Shown piece after piece: positions 1-8,962 of a stretch of 64,000 nucleotides of DNA; positions within the stretch are counted from its first letter, which is position 1; every line of letters begins with the position of its first letter. A program made the position numbers and the translations under genes. The notes under the pieces were generated by a model. That model saw only the letters and a program-made list of their open reading frames with translations. It ran no database searches and was not told the DNA's origin. Source of the stretch: Micromonospora echinospora (lineage in GTDB: Bacteria; Actinomycetota; Actinomycetes; Mycobacteriales; Micromonosporaceae). Location: positions 558,001-622,000 of the forward strand of contig NZ_JACHJC010000001.1 of assembly GCF_014203425.1 (NCBI RefSeq). Reading direction: 5' to 3'.

Positions 1-673
1 GAAGACGCGCGAGGACGCCGAGCGCCTGCGCGCCGCCGACGTCGACCTCTACGTGCACGCGCCGTACGTGATCAACGTGGCCACGCTCAACAACCGGATC
101 CGCATTCCCAGCCGCAAGCTGCTGCTCGCCCACGCCACCGCCGCGGCGGCCGTCGGCGCCAAGGGCCTGATCGTGCACGGCGGCCACGTCAACGCCGGCC
201 AGGACGTCGCCGTCGGCTTCGACAACTGGCGCAAGACCTTCGCGTACGCGGCGGAGTCCGGCGGGTTCCCGCTGCCGGTGCTGATCGAGAACACCGCCGG
301 CGGTGAGAACGCCTGCGCCCGGCACCTCGACTCGCTGGCCCGGCTCTGGGACGCGCTCGGCGACCACGAGGTCGGCTTCTGCCTCGACACCTGCCACGCC
401 CACGCGGGCGGCGAGGAGCTGCTGGGCCTGGTCGACCGGGTGAAGGCGATCACCGGCCGGATCGACCTGATCCACGCGAACAACTCGAAGGGCGCCTTCA
501 ACTCCGGCCAGGACCGGCACGACAACCTCACCGGCGGCACCATCGACCCGGAGCTGCTGGTGGCGGTGATCCGCGCGGCAGGCGCGCCGGTGATCGTGGA
601 GACTCCCGGCGGCGTCGAGGGTCAGGCCGCCGACATCGCGTTCCTGCGCGGGCAGTTGGGCGCGGCGGAGTGA
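1..673 (+). CDS. nfo: Deoxyribonuclease IV (endonuclease IV), 3' part
   Basis: The reading frame is open from base 2 and its start lies before the window; 223 residues remain. The family cleaves DNA 5' to abasic sites in base excision repair, using a TIM barrel with three metal ions. Visible family features are VHAPYVINVA near the visible start, VHGGHV, LIENTAGG, CLDTCHAHAGG and HANNSKG, which carry the metal-binding His, Glu and Asp residues. The C terminus (VIVETPGG) looks complete. The stop overlaps the GTG of the next gene by 4 bp, so the two are probably translationally coupled. Confidence 0.93.
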   Translation, partial: KTREDAERLRAADVDLYVHAPYVINVATLNNRIRIPSRKLLLAHATAAAAVGAKGLIVHGGHVNAGQDVAVGFDNWRKTFAYAAESGGFPLPVLIENTAGGENACARHLDSLARLWDALGDHEVGFCLDTCHAHAGGEELLGLVDRVKAITGRIDLIHANNSKGAFNSGQDRHDNLTGGTIDPELLVAVIRAAGAPVIVETPGGVEGQAADIAFLRGQLGAAE

Positions 674-2979
674 CCGCCGAGAAGTCCGGCACGACCGGCC
701 GCCGGTCCGGCGCCGAGACCCGGGCGGACGGGACCGGCGCGAAGAACCCGCCGGACGAGACGGCCGAGGTCGGGCCCGGGAACGGCGCGAAGAACGGGCC
801 GGACGACACGGCCGGGGTCGGGCCCGGGAACGGCTCGCCCGACGAGCGCGCCTCCGGCGCGGACAAATCCGGTGAGGACGACGCCGCAGGCACGGTGACG
901 AGTGCCGGCACGGCGAAGCGGACCGGCAAGGCTCGCCGCACCGGCAGGGCGAAGGCGGCAGGCACGGCGAGCACCGCCGGCAAGACGAGCACCGCCGGCA
1001 AGGCGGGGGCCGCCGACAAGGCGGGGGCCAGCGCCGAAGCCGGGAACGAGGACGAGGCGCGGGACGTGACCGGGAGCAACGGCGACGCCGGGGAGGACGG
1101 CGTCACCGTGGCGAAGGCCGGGGCCCGGGACAGAGCGGACGCCACCAAGAAGGACGACGCCGCGGAGAAGACCGACGCCTCGAAGAAGGACGGTACGGGC
1201 GGCGACGAACCGGCCGACCCGTGGTCCGCGTTCGGTCCGGCACCCGAGCCGGTGCTCGGTCGCCCCCGCCGGGCCGTCCGCGCGGTGGGCCGTTTCCTGG
1301 TGCACGAGTGGACGCTCGCCGTCGTCGCCGCGCTGGCGCTGGCGGCGGCGATGACCTGGCCCACGCTGCGCTATCCGCGGCACACGCTGCCTCACGACTA
1401 CTGGGACCCGAGCCTGCAGGCGTGGCAGATGGCCTGGTCCGGGCACATCCTGCGGACGAATCCCGCGCAGCTGTGGCACTCGAACACGTTCTATCCGGAG
1501 AACTGGAGCTTCGCGTTCTCCGACACGCTGCTCGGGTACGCCCCGGCCGGCCTGATCGGGGTCGGGCCGGAGCAGGCCGTGCTGCGCTACAACATCATGT
1601 TCGTGCTGGCGCACGCGCTCGCCGCGTTCGGTGCGTACGCGCTGGCCCGGCAGCTCGGCGCGGGCCGGATCGGCGGCGCGGTGGCCGGGGCGAGCTTCGC
1701 CTACGCGCCGTGGCTGCTGGCCCAGGCCGGCCACCTGCACATCATCTCCAACGGCGGCATCCCGTTGGCGCTGGCGATGCTGGCGCGGGGTCACGGCTGG
1801 TCACTGCGGTACGGCTACCGGCCGCGCCGCCGGCACGCGGGGTGGGCGTTCGCCGGGTGGCTGGTGGCCGCGTGGCAGCTCAGCCTCGGTTTCGGCATCG
1901 GGCTGCCGTTCGCGTACATGCTGGCGGGGACGGGCCTGGTCTCGGTGGTGCTGTGGTTCGTGCGGCGGCGCCGGGTGAAGCGTCCGTTCGGCTGGCGGCT
2001 GTTCCTGGCCGACGTGCTGGGCGGGCTCGTCTTCGCGGCGGTCGGCGCGGCGCTCGCGGGGCCCTATTTCCGGGTCGCCGAGCTGCACCCGAACGCGGAG
2101 CGCACGATCGGCGACATCGGCCTCTACTCGCCACCGGCGAGCGGGTTCTTCACCGCGCCGGCCGAGTCCCGCATCTGGGGTGGTCTGCACGAGGGCGCCC
2201 GGGCCGTGCTGCCCTGGCATCCGGAGATGACGTTGCTGCCGGGCTTCGTGCTCTACGCGCTCGCCGCCGGGGGCCTGTTCTTCTCGGTGTGGCGGGTCCG
2301 CCACCGGATCTTCCTGCTCGCCGGGGTGCTGGTGACGATGGCGCTGGCGATGGGCACCCGGTTCTTCGGCGGCCGGTTCACCTACGTGCCGCTCTTCGAC
2401 TACCTGCCGGGCTGGAGCGGGCTGCGGACGCCGGGCCGGATGATGCTCTGGACCACCCTGCTGCTGGGCCTGCTCGCGGCCGGCGCGGTCACCGCGTTCT
2501 GCATGCGGGTACGCGAGCTGGCCGCCGAGCGGGTGCCGCCGTGGCCGGGTCCGTGGCTGCGGTTGGCGACGCTGCTGCCGCTGGCGCTGGTGCTGGTGGA
2601 AGGGCTGAACGCCACGCCGCAGCCGGTGGTGCCGCGGCAGCCGGCGGCGCTGCGGACCGTGGACGGGCCGATGCTCGTGCTGCCGAGCAGCCAGAACCTG
2701 GATCAGCCGGTGATGCTCTGGTCCACCGACCGGTTCCAGCCGATGGTCAACGGCGGCAGCGGCTTCACACCACGGTCGCAGGCCCAGATCCGGGAGGCCA
2801 CAGTCAGCTTCCCCGACTACGCGAGCGTCGACTATCTGCGGCGGATCGGCGTGAAGAACGTGGTCGTGTTGCGCGACGAGCTGGAGGGCACCCCGTGGGA
2901 GGGGATGCTGGACCGGCCGGTCGACGCGCTGGGCGTGGCCCGGGAGCAGGTCGGCGAGGCGGTCGTGTTCCGGCTCTAG
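670..2979 (+). CDS. Large membrane protein, GT-C-like, with long low-complexity N terminus
   Basis: 769 residues, starting at a GTG that overlaps the upstream stop. The first 200 or so residues are charged and rich in Ala, Gly, Lys and Asp, with a 16-residue tandem duplication, and look disordered and cytoplasmic. From about residue 215 there are roughly ten hydrophobic segments. After the first comes an acidic motif, YWDPSLQAW, resembling the loop-1 motif of GT-C glycosyltransferases that use lipid-linked sugars. A soluble C-terminal portion follows. I infer a cell-envelope glycosyltransferase or a relative; the substrate is unknown. The neighbouring leftward gene is also a GT-C-type membrane protein and the two genes converge. 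Confidence 0.7.
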   Translation: MTAEKSGTTGRRSGAETRADGTGAKNPPDETAEVGPGNGAKNGPDDTAGVGPGNGSPDERASGADKSGEDDAAGTVTSAGTAKRTGKARRTGRAKAAGTASTAGKTSTAGKAGAADKAGASAEAGNEDEARDVTGSNGDAGEDGVTVAKAGARDRADATKKDDAAEKTDASKKDGTGGDEPADPWSAFGPAPEPVLGRPRRAVRAVGRFLVHEWTLAVVAALALAAAMTWPTLRYPRHTLPHDYWDPSLQAWQMAWSGHILRTNPAQLWHSNTFYPENWSFAFSDTLLGYAPAGLIGVGPEQAVLRYNIMFVLAHALAAFGAYALARQLGAGRIGGAVAGASFAYAPWLLAQAGHLHIISNGGIPLALAMLARGHGWSLRYGYRPRRRHAGWAFAGWLVAAWQLSLGFGIGLPFAYMLAGTGLVSVVLWFVRRRRVKRPFGWRLFLADVLGGLVFAAVGAALAGPYFRVAELHPNAERTIGDIGLYSPPASGFFTAPAESRIWGGLHEGARAVLPWHPEMTLLPGFVLYALAAGGLFFSVWRVRHRIFLLAGVLVTMALAMGTRFFGGRFTYVPLFDYLPGWSGLRTPGRMMLWTTLLLGLLAAGAVTAFCMRVRELAAERVPPWPGPWLRLATLLPLALVLVEGLNATPQPVVPRQPAALRTVDGPMLVLPSSQNLDQPVMLWSTDRFQPMVNGGSGFTPRSQAQIREATVSFPDYASVDYLRRIGVKNVVVLRDELEGTPWEGMLDRPVDALGVAREQVGEAVVFRL
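736..831 (+). repeat. Two tandem 48-bp copies inside the 670-2979 gene
   Basis: Copy 1 covers 736-783 and copy 2 covers 784-831, differing at a few bases. Each encodes 16 residues (AKN-PDxTAxVGPGNG), so the duplication keeps the frame and lengthens the disordered N-terminal region. Confidence 0.8.
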
Positions 2980-2997
2980 GCCGACCTGCTCCGTCGC

Positions 2998-4551
2998 TCA
3001 GACGGGCACGGGTTCGGCGGGCTGTTCGGCGGCGCGCGCCCGCCAGCGCTGGTGCCAGGGCGCGTCGGGCGCGCCGTCGAGCACCCCGCCGTCGGGGTCG
3101 TCGGCGTAGGTCTGCCGGACCGCGTCGAGTTCGGGCCGCAGGATGTCCCGGATGATGAACCCGCAGAGCACCGCCACGGTGATCAGACGCAGGCTTGACG
3201 CCAGCACGAAGACGCCCTCGGGGAACACTGGCCGGGACATGGCCGTGCCGAGCAGTTCGCCGTAGAACGCGGCGAAGTAGCCGACCTCGGCGATCTGCCA
3301 GGCCAGGAACGCTCCCCAGCGCGGCCGGGCGAGCACCGCGAGCGGCAGCAGCCAGAGCACGAACTGCTGGGACCAGACCTTGCTGAAGATGAGGAACGCG
3401 GCGACGACCAGGAAGGCGAGCTGGGCCAGCCGGGGCCGGCGCGGCGCCAGCAACGCCAGTCCGGCCACGCCGAGGCAGGCCAGCCCGAAGAGCAGGTACG
3501 ACACCCAGTTGAGGGTGGGGATGTTGGCGTTGAGCCATTCGAACGGCCCGAGTTCGCCGGGTGCGGACGGGCTGATCCGGCCGTCCAGGTAGCGGCCGAT
3601 GTACCAGAGCGTGCCCCAGTCGATGGGTCGTGTGGTGTTCAGGTCGAAGAAGCGTTCCCAGTTCTCCCGGTAGGGAATCGCCACCGGCAGGTTCACCGCC
3701 ACAAGGGACACCAGCGCGGTGGCCGTGGCGACGAGCCCGGCCGCCAGTTTCCCGGCCCGCAGCGTGAGCACCAGGATCGGGCCGAGGAGGAACAGCGGCC
3801 ACATCTTGGCCGCGCCACCGAGTCCGATTAGCACGCCCGCCACCGCGGGCAGCAGCATCGCGTACCGGTCGGGGCGGGCGCGTGCCCAGGCCAGCAGGCC
3901 GAACGAGGCCAGGCCGATGGCGAGCAGGTCCCAGTTGACGGTGGCGGTGAGCACCAGGGCCGGGGAGAGCGCGAACAGCGCGGCGTCCCAGGGTCGTCGG
4001 CGGCGCAGGCTGAGGATCACTGCGACGGTGGCAACGGCGAGCGCGCCGAGCACCAGCGCGTTGAGGTTGTAGAACCACTGTCCCTGGTTGATGGCGGGGT
4101 TGTCGACGCCTAGGGCGTGCACCGGCAGGCCGAGCGCGCCCATGAAGTAGCCGGTCAGCACCGGGTACTCCACCGGGTGGTCGGCGTAGGGCACCTTGCC
4201 CTCGTTGAGCCCTTCGGCGTAGTAGAGCGCCAGCACGTCGGTGTAGCACATGCGGGTGTACTGGATGTTGTTCTGCCAGGCGCCGTCCTGGCAGGGGGAT
4301 TTCTGCACCCAGTGCAGGGCCAGCGTCAGGCAGACGAGCGCCAGCACGATCCGGCCGGCGGTCCAGAACCGGCTCTCGCGGTCGGCCGGCCGGTCCAGGG
4401 CGGCGGCGTGGTCGCCGAGCGGCCCGCCGATCAGACCGGAGGCGCCGCGGACGAACCAGTCCGAGCGGGACGGATGGTCCACCGTCTCTGATCGTGGCGC
4501 CGCCTCGGACGCGCCAAGCTCATCGATGCCTGCGGGCGACTGGGTGCTCAT
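2998..4551 (-). CDS. DUF2029 / GT87-family polytopic membrane glycosyltransferase
   Basis: 517 residues with about 11-12 hydrophobic segments after a 70-residue soluble N terminus. The family transfers mannose or arabinose from polyprenyl-phosphate donors on the outer membrane face. The region CYTDVLALYYAEGL followed by VPYADHPVEYP is typical of the first extracytoplasmic loop. VNWDLLAIGLA and GGAAKMWPLFLLGP are family-like conserved stretches. A DUF2029 protein beside ponA is also the mycobacterial arrangement (Rv0050-Rv0051), which supports the family call. It lies 123 bp downstream of ponA on the same strand. The actual acceptor is not predictable. Confidence 0.82.
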   Translation of the reverse strand: MSTQSPAGIDELGASEAAPRSETVDHPSRSDWFVRGASGLIGGPLGDHAAALDRPADRESRFWTAGRIVLALVCLTLALHWVQKSPCQDGAWQNNIQYTRMCYTDVLALYYAEGLNEGKVPYADHPVEYPVLTGYFMGALGLPVHALGVDNPAINQGQWFYNLNALVLGALAVATVAVILSLRRRRPWDAALFALSPALVLTATVNWDLLAIGLASFGLLAWARARPDRYAMLLPAVAGVLIGLGGAAKMWPLFLLGPILVLTLRAGKLAAGLVATATALVSLVAVNLPVAIPYRENWERFFDLNTTRPIDWGTLWYIGRYLDGRISPSAPGELGPFEWLNANIPTLNWVSYLLFGLACLGVAGLALLAPRRPRLAQLAFLVVAAFLIFSKVWSQQFVLWLLPLAVLARPRWGAFLAWQIAEVGYFAAFYGELLGTAMSRPVFPEGVFVLASSLRLITVAVLCGFIIRDILRPELDAVRQTYADDPDGGVLDGAPDAPWHQRWRARAAEQPAEPVPV

Positions 4552-4674
4552 GGAGAGGCATCCTGCCGTACACAGGGGGTCGCCGTCCCGTCGCGCGCGG
4601 AGAAATTCCGGTACGCGAAACGCCGGCGGCGGCCGGACCGCTCGGGTCCGGCCGCCGCCGTCGGGTCGTGCGCG

Positions 4675-7485
4675 TCAGTTCTGTCGTGTCGGTGGTGTGC
4701 TCGGTAGCAGCCCGCCACCGCCGCCACCACCGCCGGGGCGTCCGCCGCCACCGGGGAGCCCGCCCCCGCCGGGGGTGCCGCCCTGGTTGCCGCCACCGGG
4801 GGTGCCGCCACCGGGCGTGCCGCCGGGGCAGAACAGGCCCAGCGGGTCGCAGTTCGGGCCGCCCGGCTGGCCGGGCTCGGTCGGCGGCGGCGGTGCCTCG
4901 CCGTTGCCGGTGTCGTCCTTGCCGACGTTCGCCGCGGGCGGGAACTCTTCCTTGTCCTTGCCCTTGAGCGCGTCGTCCATGAAGCGCTTGAAGATGTCAC
5001 CCGGCATCCGGGCGCCGCTGATGTCCCGGCCGTCCTTGTACTGGATCGGCTTGCGGTCCTTGACGTTGCCGACCCAGACGGCGGTGGCGAGTTGTGGCGT
5101 GTAGCCGATCATCCAGGCGTCGCCGTTGCGGGTGGTCTTGTCGCCGAGTTCCCAGGTGCCGGTCTTCTCGGCCACCTGACGGCCGTCGTCGAGCCGCTTG
5201 TTGATCTGGCCCGGGTACTGCTTCAGCACGGAGGTGACGTCAGCGACGACGTCCTTCTCGATCCGCTGCTGCCCCTTGAGCTTCTCCGCGCCGACCAGGT
5301 CCCACTTACCGGTGTCCGGGTTCTGCTTCTCCACCTTTCGGATGAAGTGCGCCTTGTGGTACATGCCCTGGTTCGCGAAGGTGGCGACGCCGTTGGCGTG
5401 GTCGAGCACGGTGATCGGGTACTGGCCGTACCCGATGACGTGGAAGAACGGCGCCGGCGCCAGGTCCTTCGGGTCGGCCTTGGTCAGGTCGTGCGCCTTG
5501 GCCGGGTTGGTGTCGGTCTGCCACATGGTGGTGACGCCGGCCTGCTTGGCCATGTCGAGCACCTTCTCCGGGCCGATCTTCTCGGTGATGTAGTAGAACG
5601 GCACGTTCAGCGACTTGAGCGTCGACAGTTCGAGCGTGCAGGAGTCACCGCAGGAGACCTTGTCCGCGCCGGCGTTGCTGACCTTGAACTTGGTGTCCTT
5701 CGGCGTGAACGCCGAACCCTTCCACCGGGACTTGAGCGAGATGCCTTCCTTCAGCGCCGCGGCGAGCGTGTAGATCTTGAAGCTCGAACCCGGCGAGTGG
5801 CCGCCGCTGACGACGCCGTTGTCCACGTTCTTCCCGGCGTAGTCGGTGCCGGTGCCGTTGTCCCCGCCGTAGTAGGCGAGCACGCGCCCGGTCTTCGGGT
5901 CGATCGCCACCACGGCGGCCATCAGGTTCGACCGCTGGCCGGCGAGTTCGGAGCCCTTCCTGGCCCGCTGGGCCGCGTCGAGCGCCGCCTCCTGCATCTT
6001 CCGGTTGATGGTGGTGGTGATCTTGTAGCCGCCGCGGCTCAGCGCCTTGGCGCACAGCGGCTTCTTGTCCGTCACCTCGGCCTCGTTGTCGGTGCAGAGC
6101 TTCATCTCGCGCAGTTCCTGGGAGACGTAGTTGACGACGTTGCCGTACGGGGTGTCGATGCCGAAGCCGCCGCCGCTGTTCTTCGACGGCTTCTGGATGT
6201 TCTTCGGATACTCGGTGGGGTGCTGCGGCGTGTTCGGCGCATCAAGCCACTTCTCCGTGATCATGCCGTTGATCACGTAGTTCCACCGGTCGACAGCGGC
6301 CTGCGCGTTGATCGCCGGGTCGTAGCCCTTGTGCGTGGCGCTCGGCTCCGGCTGCTTGATCAGGGCGGCGAGCACGGCGGCCTCGGCCACGTTCAGGTCC
6401 TTGACGTTCTTCTTGAAGTACGTCTGCGACGCCGCCTGGATGCCGTAGGCGCCCCGGCCGAAGTAGATGACGTTCAGGTAGTGCTGCATGATCACGCGCT
6501 TGTCGTACTTGTCGTTCAGCTTGGAGGCGAGGACCGCCTCCTTCACCTTGCGGCCGTACGTGTCCTGGTTCAGGTTGTCGAACGCGTTGCGTGCGTACTG
6601 CTGGGTGATGGTCGAGGCGCCCTGCTTGTCGCCGCCGGTGAGGTTGTTCCACGCGGCCCGGGTGATGCCCTTGTAGTCCACACCGGAGTGCTTGTAGAAA
6701 TTCCGGTCCTCCGCCGCGGCCACCGCGTGCTGGACGTGCTCCGGAATCTGGTCGATCGTGACGAGCTGGCGGTTCTGGTCACCGATCCGCGCGATGGGTT
6801 CCTTGCCGCTCGAGTCGTAGATCGTGGTGGACAGCGGCGGGATCGTGTCCTCCGGGAGCACCACCTTGGTGGAGTACCAGGTGAAGCTCACCACGCCGAT
6901 GCCGGCGAGCATGATGAACACGGCGAAGCCGGCGATCAGCATGTTGATCCGGCGGCGCTTCTTCGCGCGCGCCGGGTCCTCGCCGCGACCGCCCCGGCCG
7001 GGGCCGAGCGGGCCGCCGGGACCACCGGGACCACCGCCGGCGGAGCCGGGCACCCGGGCGCGGCCGCCTACCGCTGCCGCGCCGACGCTCGCCCGCGCGC
7101 CGACACTCGCGCGACCGCCCACGCTCGCCGCGCCGACCGCGGCACGTCCGGCCGGAGCGGCCGGGGAGACCGGAACCGATGCCCGCCCGGCGCCCGCGCG
7201 CCCGGTTGCGCCGGGCGCCGGCGAGACGGGCACCGAGGCCCGGCCGCCCGAGCCGGCCCGGCCCACCGAGGCCGAGCCCGACGCTGGGCGCGGTGCCGGA
7301 GCAGCGCCGCCGACCGAGGCCCGGCCGCCCGAGCCGTACGGTGTCGCGGAGGCGCGCGCCGAGGCGCCGCCGTCCGGGGAGCCGGACCAACCGTTCCCGC
7401 CCCGGCTCCAATCGGAACCGGGGTCGCCGTTCGGGTCCGGGATCTGGGCCCGCCCACGCGAAGAACTGGGATCGCCGTAGTTCAT
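4675..7485 (-). CDS. ponA: Bifunctional class A penicillin-binding protein (PBP1)
   Basis: 936 residues. It polymerises lipid II (GT51) and cross-links stem peptides (transpeptidase) outside the membrane. Residues 1-177 form a cytoplasmic tail rich in Gly, Ala, Ser and Arg with repeated RASVG units. A membrane anchor spans about 180-202. GT51 motifs are AAEDRNFYKHSGVD at 257-270 and STITQQ at 291-296. Transpeptidase motifs are S567-S-F-K570, S625-L-N627 and K774-T-G776. After about residue 860 there is an extracellular Pro/Gly-rich tail. Lengths and motif order fit actinobacterial PonA. No catalytic residue appears lost. The neighbour to the right (DUF5318) is on the same strand 194 bp away. 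Confidence 0.96.
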   Translation of the reverse strand: MNYGDPSSSRGRAQIPDPNGDPGSDWSRGGNGWSGSPDGGASARASATPYGSGGRASVGGAAPAPRPASGSASVGRAGSGGRASVPVSPAPGATGRAGAGRASVPVSPAAPAGRAAVGAASVGGRASVGARASVGAAAVGGRARVPGSAGGGPGGPGGPLGPGRGGRGEDPARAKKRRRINMLIAGFAVFIMLAGIGVVSFTWYSTKVVLPEDTIPPLSTTIYDSSGKEPIARIGDQNRQLVTIDQIPEHVQHAVAAAEDRNFYKHSGVDYKGITRAAWNNLTGGDKQGASTITQQYARNAFDNLNQDTYGRKVKEAVLASKLNDKYDKRVIMQHYLNVIYFGRGAYGIQAASQTYFKKNVKDLNVAEAAVLAALIKQPEPSATHKGYDPAINAQAAVDRWNYVINGMITEKWLDAPNTPQHPTEYPKNIQKPSKNSGGGFGIDTPYGNVVNYVSQELREMKLCTDNEAEVTDKKPLCAKALSRGGYKITTTINRKMQEAALDAAQRARKGSELAGQRSNLMAAVVAIDPKTGRVLAYYGGDNGTGTDYAGKNVDNGVVSGGHSPGSSFKIYTLAAALKEGISLKSRWKGSAFTPKDTKFKVSNAGADKVSCGDSCTLELSTLKSLNVPFYYITEKIGPEKVLDMAKQAGVTTMWQTDTNPAKAHDLTKADPKDLAPAPFFHVIGYGQYPITVLDHANGVATFANQGMYHKAHFIRKVEKQNPDTGKWDLVGAEKLKGQQRIEKDVVADVTSVLKQYPGQINKRLDDGRQVAEKTGTWELGDKTTRNGDAWMIGYTPQLATAVWVGNVKDRKPIQYKDGRDISGARMPGDIFKRFMDDALKGKDKEEFPPAANVGKDDTGNGEAPPPPTEPGQPGGPNCDPLGLFCPGGTPGGGTPGGGNQGGTPGGGGLPGGGGRPGGGGGGGGLLPSTPPTRQN

Positions 7486-7679
7486 TCCTCACACCCTGCC
7501 GGTCGCGGTGGGGCGCGGGGGCGCCGCCACCGGGTTGCCGTGAGCTGGAACACGGGACGTTACCCGCCGGCCGTGCCAGCGGCTGCCCGTCAAATCCGAT
7601 CTATTCGGACTAATTACGCCTAAAGGCTGTCGATCCCGCCGCCCGGGGAATGGGCCGGCAGAGATCGGGACAGCCACGT

Positions 7680-8126
7680 TCACCGTTGCGCCTCTCGCCT
7701 TCGCCGAGGGGTGGAGCCGTTGGCCGCGACGGAATCCTCCGCGCCCTCCGCCTCGCCCGCGAGACCATCCCGGCCGAGCAGGAACTGCTCGACGAGATGG
7801 TTCCAGTCGCAGCCGGGGCAGACCTCCACCACGAACACCTGGAACTCACGCAGCGTCATGGCCAGGACGGGCAACTCGGCCCGGGTACGCGCCTGACCCG
7901 CCGACTGCTTGAGTTCGTCACCGTAAATGTAGTGGACGTGGATCAGGTTCTCGCTGCGGCAGATCGGGCAGCGGTGATCGGTCGGCTCGCCGTGGAAGCG
8001 AGCAGCGTTCTTCAGGTACGGCGAGGCGTCGCAGACGTCGTACGTGCCGATCCGCCCGGCGAGCAGTTCACGCAGCACCGCCCGCTTCTGGAGCGAGTAG
8101 TCGACGACCTGGCGCTGCGTACGCAT
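7680..8126 (-). CDS. DUF5318 zinc-ribbon-like protein
   Basis: 148 residues, resembling the actinobacterial family that contains Rv0049. Two CxxC knuckles, CPIC and CPGC, are about 45 residues apart and would form a zinc ribbon; RTQRQVVDYSLQKRAVL at the N terminus is family-like. The C terminus is polar. The function is unknown. The position between ponA and padR-ino1 matches mycobacterial order. It is divergent from the PadR gene, with a 174-bp gap holding the PadR-type operator. Confidence 0.85.
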   Translation of the reverse strand: MRTQRQVVDYSLQKRAVLRELLAGRIGTYDVCDASPYLKNAARFHGEPTDHRCPICRSENLIHVHYIYGDELKQSAGQARTRAELPVLAMTLREFQVFVVEVCPGCDWNHLVEQFLLGRDGLAGEAEGAEDSVAANGSTPRRRREAQR

Positions 8127-8205
8127 GCGGCAAAGGGTACGCGCTCCGACGAACCCAGGCGACCATGGTCACGATCAGTGATGATCGCGTCGCCAAAGCG
8201 GGGGT

Positions 8206-8234
8206 TTGCCCCGCACATCAGTCTCCGCTAACGT
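8206..8234 (+). promoter_or_regulatory. Probable promoter of padR-ino1
   Basis: TTGCCC at 8206-8211 and TAACGT at 8229-8234 are separated by 17 bp, fitting the actinobacterial TTGNNN / TANNNT pattern. The PadR-type palindrome begins one base after the -10 element, so a bound repressor would cover the transcription start. Confidence 0.5.
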
Positions 8235-8259
8235 GCGATGTATCGGTCCGATACATCGC
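8235..8259. promoter_or_regulatory. PadR-type operator, 12-bp perfect inverted repeat
   Basis: The arms GCGATGTATCGG (8235-8246) and CCGATACATCGC (8248-8259) are exact reverse complements around a single T. The ATGT...ACAT ends resemble known PadR boxes. It sits 41 bp before the PadR start codon, which suggests autoregulation that would extend to ino1. Confidence 0.8.
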
Positions 8260-8300
8260 GGTGGTTGGTGCTCCGCGCAGGGGGAAAGAGGGGATGGCCC

Positions 8301-8939
8301 GTGCTCGAGCTCGCCATCCTCGGCCTCCTGCAGGAGGCGTCGATGCACGGCTACGAACTGCGCAAGGAGCTGACCGCCAAGCTCGGCGCCATCCGGGCGG
8401 CGATCAGCTACGGCTCGCTCTACCCGACCCTGCGCCGGTTGCAGGCGGCGGGATGGATCACCGAAGCCGCTGAGACACCCGCGACCGCCGAGGAGGTTCC
8501 CGCGCTGACCAGCCGACGTGGTCGGGTGGTCTACACCATTACCGCGGAGGGCAAGGAACGCTTCGCCCAGCTGATAGCGCAGGCTGGACCCGAGACGTAC
8601 GACGACACGGGCTTCGGCGTGCACTTCGCGTTCTTCGCCCGGACCGACCAGGCCACCCGGCTCCGGATCCTGGAAGGTCGTCGTCGCAAGATCGAGGAAC
8701 GTCGCGAAGGTCTTCGTGACGTGCTCGGCCGGGCAGCCGAGCGACTCGACGCGTACACCCTGGAACTGCAGCGCCACGGGCTCGACGCCTGTGAGCGCGA
8801 AGTCCGCTGGCTGGAGGAGCTCATCGCCAACGAGCGCTCCGGCCGGGCCCCGGCCGACCCGCGAACCGGGTCGGCCGACGGCCGACGAGACAACGACAGC
8901 CCGCCCACGCCTGGAACGTCCAGGACAGAGCGGCCGTGA
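8301..8939 (+). CDS. PadR-family transcriptional regulator
   Basis: 212 residues from GTG at 8301, chosen because AGAGGGG lies just upstream and the protein then begins at the conserved [19 protein letters not shown]. An ATG at 8238 in the same frame falls inside the operator and is unlikely to be used. The winged helix (residues 1-85) contains [12 protein letters not shown], the recognition-helix region, and is followed by a C-terminal helical dimerisation domain. A homologue also sits next to ino1 in mycobacteria (Rv0047c). It probably represses itself and perhaps ino1, which starts 24 bp downstream. The inducing ligand is unknown. Confidence 0.9.
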   Translation: MLELAILGLLQEASMHGYELRKELTAKLGAIRAAISYGSLYPTLRRLQAAGWITEAAETPATAEEVPALTSRRGRVVYTITAEGKERFAQLIAQAGPETYDDTGFGVHFAFFARTDQATRLRILEGRRRKIEERREGLRDVLGRAAERLDAYTLELQRHGLDACEREVRWLEELIANERSGRAPADPRTGSADGRRDNDSPPTPGTSRTERP

Positions 8940-8962
8940 TGAAGAAGAAGGAGGCAGACGCT

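Noticed and set aside
5092..7623. An 843-codon plus-strand frame opposite ponA
   Set aside because: Composition is Val/Leu/Arg-rich and low complexity, the typical antisense shadow of a GC-rich gene; ponA has all catalytic motifs.
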